Assembly (NCBI GenBank): GCA_022844265.1
Contig: JALHMA010000003.1
Coordinates: forward strand, 1 to 60,793
DNA from: Saprospiraceae bacterium
GTDB taxonomy: Bacteria > Bacteroidota > Bacteroidia > Chitinophagales > Saprospiraceae
Length of the DNA stretch: 60,793 nt
Direction of reading: 5' to 3'
In this document: in pieces, positions 56,201 to 60,793 of the stretch
Numbering within the stretch: the stretch's first letter is position 1
Layout of the letters: every line of letters begins with the position of its first letter
Program-made: the position numbers and the translations under genes
The notes under the pieces: generated by a model
The model's database searches: none
Told to the model about the DNA's origin: nothing
Seen by the model: only the letters and a program-made list of their open reading frames with translations

Positions 56201-57473
56201 TGCCTCTTACCAATGGTACTTCGACAACGGCAATGGCCAGGTATTGCTCGGCACCTCCGATGTGCCTACCTGGTTTGTGGGCGATGTGACGATGGACGAT
56301 GCGGGCACTTACTCAGTAGTAGTTGCCGCTGGCAATTGCACGACGCAGCCATCGAACACCGAATTGGTGCTTATTACCAATATTAGCGGCACGGCCATGC
56401 AATTGAACGCCAACGACAGCCAGCTTTGCGAAGGCCAGCAACTGACGTTGAACAGTTCCTCAGCACCGAATGCCGACATGCAGTATCAGTGGTACTTCGA
56501 TGCAGGCAACGGCCCTGTCTTGCTGGCCACGACGGTTGAACCGACCTATTTCATCGGCAACGCTTCAACGGCCAACGTGGGCATCTACTCGGTCATCGCC
56601 ACGAACGGCGACTGTGCCACGCCACCTTCCAACCTTGAAATGGTTACGCTGACAGCGTCCCCAACACTGCTGACCTCGTCGTCCACGGACATCAGCACGC
56701 CTGCTTGCCGAGGCGACCTCGTGCAACTTGAAGTGTCGGATGTTGATGGCGCAACCTACCAATGGAACGGGCCGCAGGGCTTTACCGCCAACGTTCCGAA
56801 CCCCATTCTGCCTTCGGCAACGCCGGGACAGGCTGGCGAGTACGTGGCTACGCTGACGATTGATGGTTGCACCTTCGAGGCACCCACAGTCCAAGTGCAC
56901 GTATTCACGGGCATTGCGGCAGCAGACGATGTGTATGACCTGAATTTCAACGAGACCCTGAGCAATGCCGATGTAGTCGTCAACGACGTGCCCGGCAACG
57001 TGGAGACTTGGGACCTGCGAATCATTGAAGCACCTGCCAACGGCAAGGCGGAATTGGTGAACGGCAAGTTGACCTACACGCCAAGGAAGAACTTCTTCGG
57101 CCCAGATATGATGGTCTATGAAATCTGCAACTCAGACTGCCCTGACGACTGCGACCGTGCGACCGTGCGCTTCAACGTGCTCGGCACCGACGAGAACCAG
57201 GATTGCTTCGCACCGAACATCATCACGCCCAATAGCGACGGCATAAACGACAATTTCGAGGTGCCGTGCCTGGAGACGTCTTACAAGGACAACAACGTGC
57301 GCATCTTCAACCGCTGGGGCGACCTGGTCTTTGACAAGGACGGCTATGCCAACGACTGGGATGGCCGCTACAAGGGGAACAACCTCCCCCCGGGCACTTA
57401 TTTCTACCTCATCCAATTGGAGAAGGGCAAGAGCGATAAGTGTTTGCAGGGGTATTTCACCATCACCAGATAA
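50256..57473 (+). CDS. Giant cell-surface protein: thrombospondin type-3-like repeats, Ig-like repeats, gliding motility-associated C-terminal domain (T9SS type B)
   Basis: DxDxDGxxD arrays; about 10 repeats of CxGExLxLNSS...YQWYFNN...GTYTVxxxxGNCTTQPSN; C-term CFAPNIITPNSDGINDNFEVPCLE..VRIFNRWGDLVFDKDGYANDWDGRYKGNNLPPGTYFYLI. Confidence 0.9.
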   Translation: MKHMFDYLMNNRAKALQMLTLALLLLLGNGLWAEGSKDFANYGGYRLFLDNRNEQQLKVYANVGETINVGASHVGIANGFIKIFRPDGTLAATFDGTGGGNTAIIYDNVQEASGPIGGASGYTPGTVTVGSGQNGIWTVEIAFPVYQASNFANVLNSQPWNRAAHQPMTPTVITAWDITVSSGGAANAGGSMKTGRVYSNEYVSVISQNGSMTSPEFFVLTKGGFLYQVKFMETDPYRFPITSVSRGMVDSAGEPTYKSLKRDDVTRSADPLSWVLGEFYYYEPQAEDYLPANLINNKIFFNEPDPTMPSTALVTDIFRANTHTTWLFNLPPATQPVLENIGVSAFDNNDNPCIPGTFQAGNGATIDFTSSQSGIAFLSFDLNNDGDFADLVDLTISKDVNPGPNSIYWDGKDGLGIPLSANFSFTFGYKLELRDGETHILLSDIENNVGGVHIKLLSNVQASSFDKFFYDHTLVDGPVSGNNPNGQATPTNVPFVYQQNFGDNKILDYWTFVQYAGAAFGSFVIDVVPNCLIPPIPDLDGDGVTDNVDIDDDNDGVPDRKEFCNPQGGFNCLPGALDPSGDADADGIQNYRDSNDPAIPNNCSDANADGICDNLNPVYDTDGDRVPDHLDLDSDNDGITDLFEAGHNQPDLNGDGVIDGQPSAFGLNGLYSAIASNPNDPNAVETYARFDWDNDGVPDHDDLDSDNDGINDIAEAGYGNSDADNNGRFGSPANPAIVNGNGLANVIDPAVTGQPIPLPPDRDGDGIRNWHDLDSDNDLIHDVEEGGNPDGDNNAIIGTGTPVVDTNGKAIAGANGQSLSTTSAPSNKDGDSRPDYLDLDTDNDGINDVAEADGSDPDNNGMPGTGSPTVNGKGIPTSGNNIPTSLPADTDGDGVRDYRDLDSDNDGLNDVAEATRPDGDNDGIIGFGTPTVDADGRATIDPTGAILNTTSFPLNTDNDQLPDYRDLDTDGDGIWDVTEASKPDPDHDGILGTGNPTVNANGQANAPNLTPTSTPPNTDGQGEPDFRDLDSDNDGIPDKDECPVDGPCTDGDADGIPDFRDFDRDNDGIDDSYECETSMPCTDTDGDGIPDVDDLDTDGDGLADENECPAGNPCPDSDNDGIPDWRDYDCNPSTPVATISNLSSPATVCEGEPVSLTANNPTPLQGGVTYTWTGPNGFNFQGSAPAQGPFPVALGNLTNAMSGNYVLTVFTDRGCPSQPASVAVTVTTIPTTPAITLSDLQPCNDEDVSLTTAAQSGPNVEYRWYFGNTLIATTTVPTFQLDNVTQSNNGNYSVQVRRGSCESAISPSVALNVVNVQNTTPTLTVSSSLICQGGILGLGASGIQNGATYQWFLTNGTTVTPLGTTTVPALTIFDVAPSNTGNYSVVAQVGGCTSPPSNVQSVTVSPSINQLPIITANDNTPCAASQLQLNATAYPGTNVSYEWYFDNGSTTINLGSTTTPTFIINNVSSAYDGNYFVSASTSGCATQTSGLINVAVSTAATQVPTISVANGTICQTQTIILNTPSAGTGAQYRWFFNSSSIGTSSTPTFSVPNATLANSGGYSVAVMIDGCTSPQSNPQQVTVTNVLAQTPSISASANNLCEGETLQLTSTTISGATYEWFYSPSGSSNAVSLGTTQTPIFNINNTTTLNSGTYTVQAFVSGCTSQPSSSQQVIVLNQAGTAPSLSVSGNVLCQGESLTLSTTQLSGNNVQYQWYFNGNLISTTSVPSLQLSNLTAANTGNYSVVTGNGNCLSAGSNTQNVTVTTNIGPAPSLTVVNDLLCQGETLELNSSFFPSNNASYNWYFNNGTTNVLLGTTNNPTFFVNNFDANDVGIYTVTASVGNCSTQPSNAQDISITNALSGAPTLTASTAQICEGETLTLNSSIYPGTNVQYQWYFNNSVINTLLGTTNLPTFFVPNIANGNEGTYTVVVAAGNCTTQPSNAAAVEVTNTLNGTPPTLTTTSNQLCMGETLTLNSSAWPNAGASYQWYFDNGNGQVLLGTSDVPTWFVGDVTMDDAGTYSVVVAAGNCTTQPSNTELVLITNISGTAMQLNANDSQLCEGQQLTLNSSSAPNADMQYQWYFDAGNGPVLLATTVEPTYFIGNASTANVGIYSVIATNGDCATPPSNLEMVTLTASPTLLTSSSTDISTPACRGDLVQLEVSDVDGATYQWNGPQGFTANVPNPILPSATPGQAGEYVATLTIDGCTFEAPTVQVHVFTGIAAADDVYDLNFNETLSNADVVVNDVPGNVETWDLRIIEAPANGKAELVNGKLTYTPRKNFFGPDMMVYEICNSDCPDDCDRATVRFNVLGTDENQDCFAPNIITPNSDGINDNFEVPCLETSYKDNNVRIFNRWGDLVFDKDGYANDWDGRYKGNNLPPGTYFYLIQLEKGKSDKCLQGYFTITR

Positions 57474-57477
57474 ATGG

Positions 57478-57530
57478 CTTCATGGCTTCACTGTTTCATT
57501 GTTTCATAGCCATGAAACAGTGAAGCCATG
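57478..57530. repeat. Hairpin of ATGGCTTCA/GTTTCAT words
   Basis: ATGGCTTCACTGTTTCAT ... ATGAAACAGTGAAGCCAT. Confidence 0.8.
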
Positions 57531-57551
57531 TAACAATATATCAATGTATCA

Positions 57552-58475
57552 ATGAAAAATAAAATGAGAAAGCTAATCCAATCCTTGGTTTTACTCTTAT
57601 TGGCAGGGGGGGCGCTGGCGCAAAGTGACGTGCAGTTCACGCATTTTACGTTCAACAAGCTGGCCTACAACCCCGGCTATACGGGTTCAAAAGGGGCATT
57701 TGACGCCCTTGCGCTCTACCGCAACCAATGGGCGGGCATTGAAGGTTCGCCACAAACGGTGCATGTGAATGCCCATACGCCGTTCGCCGCCAAGCGCAAC
57801 GGCATGGGCATTGGGATTACCGCCGACGAAATCGGGAAGGTGAAAACCAACGCCGCCGAGATGAGCTATGCCTACCGCATCAAATTGAGCGAAACGGCCA
57901 AGCTTAGCCTTGGCATTTCGGGCAGGCTGGAGCAATTGCGCATCCGCTGGTCGCTGGCCAACCCCACCGACCCTGACGACCCGGGCATCCCGCAGGGGGA
58001 CGAGACCTTGTTCAACTCCAATTTTGGGGCTGGTGCCTACTTCCTTGGAAAGAACTATTATTTCGGCCTTTCAATCCCCCGCTTGCTCAAGAGCGGCCTT
58101 TACATAGACCGCAGCAAACGAACCGACAACGCCCGCACCACCTACCTGATGGGGGGGTTCAGCACACAGCTCACGAGAAACATTGACATGATGCCCGCTA
58201 TCATGGTCAGCTATAACCCAGCAGCGCCGGTTGATGTGGATGCAAACATCAACCTGCTCTTCAAGAAAATCTTCTGGGTAGGCGGCAGTTATCGCCTTGG
58301 CGATTCCTTCGATGCTTTGTCGGGCATAGAGTTCAACAACGGCATGAGGCTTGGCGTGGCGGTGGACATCACGCAGTCGGAGTTGAGAAAGGTCACCAAC
58401 GGAAGCTGGGAAATCATGCTGGGCTACACCTTCAAGTGCAAGTCTTGCGAGGTGAGCCACTTGCGGTTCTTCTAA
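57552..58475 (+). CDS. PorP/SprF family type IX secretion system membrane protein
   Basis: QSDVQFTHFTFNKLAYNPGYTGSKGAFDALALYRNQWAGIEGSPQTVHVNAHTPF. Confidence 0.93.
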   Translation: MKNKMRKLIQSLVLLLLAGGALAQSDVQFTHFTFNKLAYNPGYTGSKGAFDALALYRNQWAGIEGSPQTVHVNAHTPFAAKRNGMGIGITADEIGKVKTNAAEMSYAYRIKLSETAKLSLGISGRLEQLRIRWSLANPTDPDDPGIPQGDETLFNSNFGAGAYFLGKNYYFGLSIPRLLKSGLYIDRSKRTDNARTTYLMGGFSTQLTRNIDMMPAIMVSYNPAAPVDVDANINLLFKKIFWVGGSYRLGDSFDALSGIEFNNGMRLGVAVDITQSELRKVTNGSWEIMLGYTFKCKSCEVSHLRFF

Positions 58476-58478
58476 ATG

Positions 58479-58600
58479 GCTTCACGGTTTCATGGCTTCA
58501 TGGTTTCATGGCTTCACAGTTTCATTTAACAATGAAACACTGAAACCATGAAGCAATAGAACCATGAAGCAATGCAACCATGAAGCAATGCAACAATGAA
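58479..58600. repeat. Long degenerate hairpin of ATGGCTTCATGGTTTC words
   Basis: Left arm ATGGCTTCACGGTTTCATGGCTTCATGGTTTC...; right arm ...GAAACCATGAAGCAATAGAACCATGAAGCAATGCAACCATGAAGC. Confidence 0.8.
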
Positions 58601-58603
58601 TCA

Positions 58604-60553
58604 ATGAAATTAATATCTAAAATAATCCTTGCGCTGCTGCTGCCCGTTGGTTGGGCAGGAGCGCAGAGCGCCTATAACGTGAAATTGCAGGTTCCGCCAA
58701 ACGGCAACTATATGCTGGACAATGCCAAGGACCTCAATACGGAATACCTCGACTATTGCGCCATTCCTTATAGCAACGGAGTGATGTTCACCTCGGCAAG
58801 GGGCGGCAAACGGGTCTTTGTTTGTGACCAAGACCTGGTGACGGGGCGTTACTCTGACCTCTATTTTGCAAAAGAAGATGTCGAAGGCCGCTTCTTCATG
58901 CCGGAGATGGTGCGTGGTGAAATCAATGAAAAATACCATGACGGGGCACCCACTTTTACCCCTGATGGCAAGACCATGATTTTTTCCCGCAACAACGGCA
59001 GTGGACCAAACACTGTCGGGGTGATTGACCTCAAAACCTATACTGCCGAGTGGGCAGACGGACGCTGGGAGCATGCACAAGCCTTGCCCTTCAACAACGA
59101 CAACTTCTCGACCTGCCACCCCACCCTGAATGCGGATGGTACCATCCTGTACTTCGCTTCCAACAGGGCGGGCGGCTATGGCGGAATGGACATCTACGCT
59201 GTGACGAAGGAGGGCGAAAATTGGGGCACACCCATCAACCTTGGCCCGAACGTCAATACGGCTGGCGATGAGATTTTCCCTTTCGTATCGGTCAGCAATA
59301 CCCTCTACTACTCCTCCGACGGAAGGCAGGGCATGGGTGGCTTGGACGTCTACTCCGTGATCATGATTGGCATGGAAGCCAGCCAACCGCTGCGCCTCCC
59401 CGCCCCCGTCAACTCGGCAAACGACGATTTTGCCTTTACGACCGACAAGACGGAGTTTAAGGGGTTCCTGACCTCCAACCGGCCCGGTGGCAAGGGACAA
59501 GACGACATCTATCGCTGGAAGTTCCAAGGTGTGCGGCCCCAGTTGGCAAACGTCTGCGTGGTTGAAAAGGGCACCAACGTCCGCATCACAGATGCAGAAC
59601 TTCAAATAAGGCCTGCGGAAAGCCCTGCCTGGGGGAGCGTGGAAAACATGTACAATGCCCAACAAGACTACGTGGTGCTTTACACGGAGGGTTTTTCCGT
59701 GCAAGGCCCTATAGCCAAAAGCTGTGAAATAAAAGTGCCAGTTGTGCCGGGCGAGAACTACTATATCGAAGTGAGCAAGGAAGGCTACAAACCCGTGCGC
59801 CTACTCGTGACCTCTACCGAGATGCTGGCGGTGCCAGAATACCTTGTTCCCATCGAAAAGTTCAAGGCAGTTGCGTTCACGGGCGTAGTGCGCAATCGGG
59901 TGACGGACTCCCCACTCCAAGGCTCTACCGTAAGGATATTGAACAAATGCACCAACAAAGTGGAGGAGTACAGCACCAACGCCGATGGCAGCTTCAAATT
60001 CCCGATTGATTGCAATTGCGAGTATGAGGTATTGGTGCAAAAAACAGGTTTTACCAAGCAGGAAAAGGTTTGGAAAACGGGTGAAATCAACTGCAACGAT
60101 GGCGATATGACCTTTGCCATGTACCTTAATCCTGACGCACCTGCCAAAGTTGAAAGCCCTTTGCTGGAAGTTGGGACGGTCATCGAATTGGAGAAGGTTT
60201 ACTACGACTACAACAAGTTCTTCATCCGCAAGGATGCAGCCGTTGACCTCGACCACGTTGTTGCGCTGATGAAGCAATACCCGACCCTCGAAATCGAATT
60301 GGGTTCGCACACCGATGCCCGTGGCTCTGACCAGTACAACGAGTGGCTATCGCAGGAGCGGGCCAATGCCGCCGTGAAATACATCATTTCGAAAGGCATC
60401 GCCAAACGCCGCCTGACTGCAAAGGGCTATGGCGAGACGCAACTGACAAACCACTGCGAAAACGGCGTGGAATGCGACGACGCCACGCACGAGCAAAACC
60501 GACGCACAGAAATCAAGATAACGCGTTTGGAGGAAAAAGGTGTTAGGTACTAA
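58604..60553 (+). CDS. OmpA family protein with PD40 beta-propeller repeats (PorE-like)
   Basis: GAPTFTPDGKTMIFSRNN, CHPTLNADGTILYFASNRAGGYGGMDIY; C-term YYDYNKFFIRKDAAVDLDHVVALMKQYPTLEIELGSHTDARGSDQYNEWLSQERANAAVKYI. Confidence 0.92.
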   Translation: MKLISKIILALLLPVGWAGAQSAYNVKLQVPPNGNYMLDNAKDLNTEYLDYCAIPYSNGVMFTSARGGKRVFVCDQDLVTGRYSDLYFAKEDVEGRFFMPEMVRGEINEKYHDGAPTFTPDGKTMIFSRNNGSGPNTVGVIDLKTYTAEWADGRWEHAQALPFNNDNFSTCHPTLNADGTILYFASNRAGGYGGMDIYAVTKEGENWGTPINLGPNVNTAGDEIFPFVSVSNTLYYSSDGRQGMGGLDVYSVIMIGMEASQPLRLPAPVNSANDDFAFTTDKTEFKGFLTSNRPGGKGQDDIYRWKFQGVRPQLANVCVVEKGTNVRITDAELQIRPAESPAWGSVENMYNAQQDYVVLYTEGFSVQGPIAKSCEIKVPVVPGENYYIEVSKEGYKPVRLLVTSTEMLAVPEYLVPIEKFKAVAFTGVVRNRVTDSPLQGSTVRILNKCTNKVEEYSTNADGSFKFPIDCNCEYEVLVQKTGFTKQEKVWKTGEINCNDGDMTFAMYLNPDAPAKVESPLLEVGTVIELEKVYYDYNKFFIRKDAAVDLDHVVALMKQYPTLEIELGSHTDARGSDQYNEWLSQERANAAVKYIISKGIAKRRLTAKGYGETQLTNHCENGVECDDATHEQNRRTEIKITRLEEKGVRY

Positions 60554-60675
60554 GGCGGAATAGCTGCGAGTTTCGAGCTGCAAGTTAGGAGTGGTTCGCT
60601 GCTATAAACCCGACCCATAATCGAGTATTCAAACGTGTGGTGCCTGGCAACATGAGGTTGCTGGGCATTTTTTTT

Positions 60676-60793
60676 GGATGCTGGATGCTGGATGCTGGAT
60701 GCTGGATGCTGGATGCTGGATGCTGGATGCTGGATGCTGGATGCTGGATGCTGGATGCTGGATGCTGGATGCTGGATGCTGGATGCTGGATGC
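60676..60793 (+). repeat. 7-bp tandem repeat (GGATGCT)n running off the window end
   Basis: Nearly 17 perfect copies. Confidence 0.98.

Noticed and set aside
60676-60793. CRISPR or coding repeat
   Set aside because: Simple 7-bp tandem repeat without spacers and truncated by the window end.

Overview
60.8 kb window from a Bacteroidota-like genome, judged from TAnnTTTG-type promoters, T9SS/gliding CTD proteins, PorP/SprF, BT4734/DUF3987 and RteC-like genes. (1) 0-3.6 kb: mobile-element backbone with an ArdC-type antirestriction gene, two hypotheticals, and a tandem pair of about 0.6 kb modules. Module A has a duplicated minus-strand promoter and leader, and a body almost devoid of T on the + strand (11 T in 480 nt by hand count). 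This is the strangest feature of the window. (2) 3.8-34.6 kb: ion-transport and stress cargo. It includes a truncated OmpR-type regulator, Fic protein, beta-carbonic anhydrase + SulP + TetR, four UspA proteins, two SDRs, Ca2+/Na+ exchangers and remnants, a type I secretion set interleaved with a pyruvate-kinase-like gene, an ATP-cone/Mrr-like nuclease, a site-2 protease, a P-type ATPase, a D-2-hydroxyacid dehydrogenase and a frameshifted CusB-like adaptor. (3) 34.7-39.74 kb: more mobile-element genes (BT4734/DUF3987, two HTH excisionase-like genes, RteC-like), ending at a 3' half tRNA-Pro fragment that abuts the tail of another gene. (4) 40-42 kb: ECF sigma factor with a shared promoter-like motif, leading to Hsp20. 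(5) 42.2-43.1 kb: IS200-like (RAYT-type) transposase with REP-like palindromic tandem repeats. (6) 43-60.5 kb: two giant secreted mosaic proteins, tag, and a gliding-CTD / PorP-SprF / PD40-OmpA cassette. (7) The contig ends inside a 7-bp tandem repeat. All calls come from reading motifs by eye; no database search was run.
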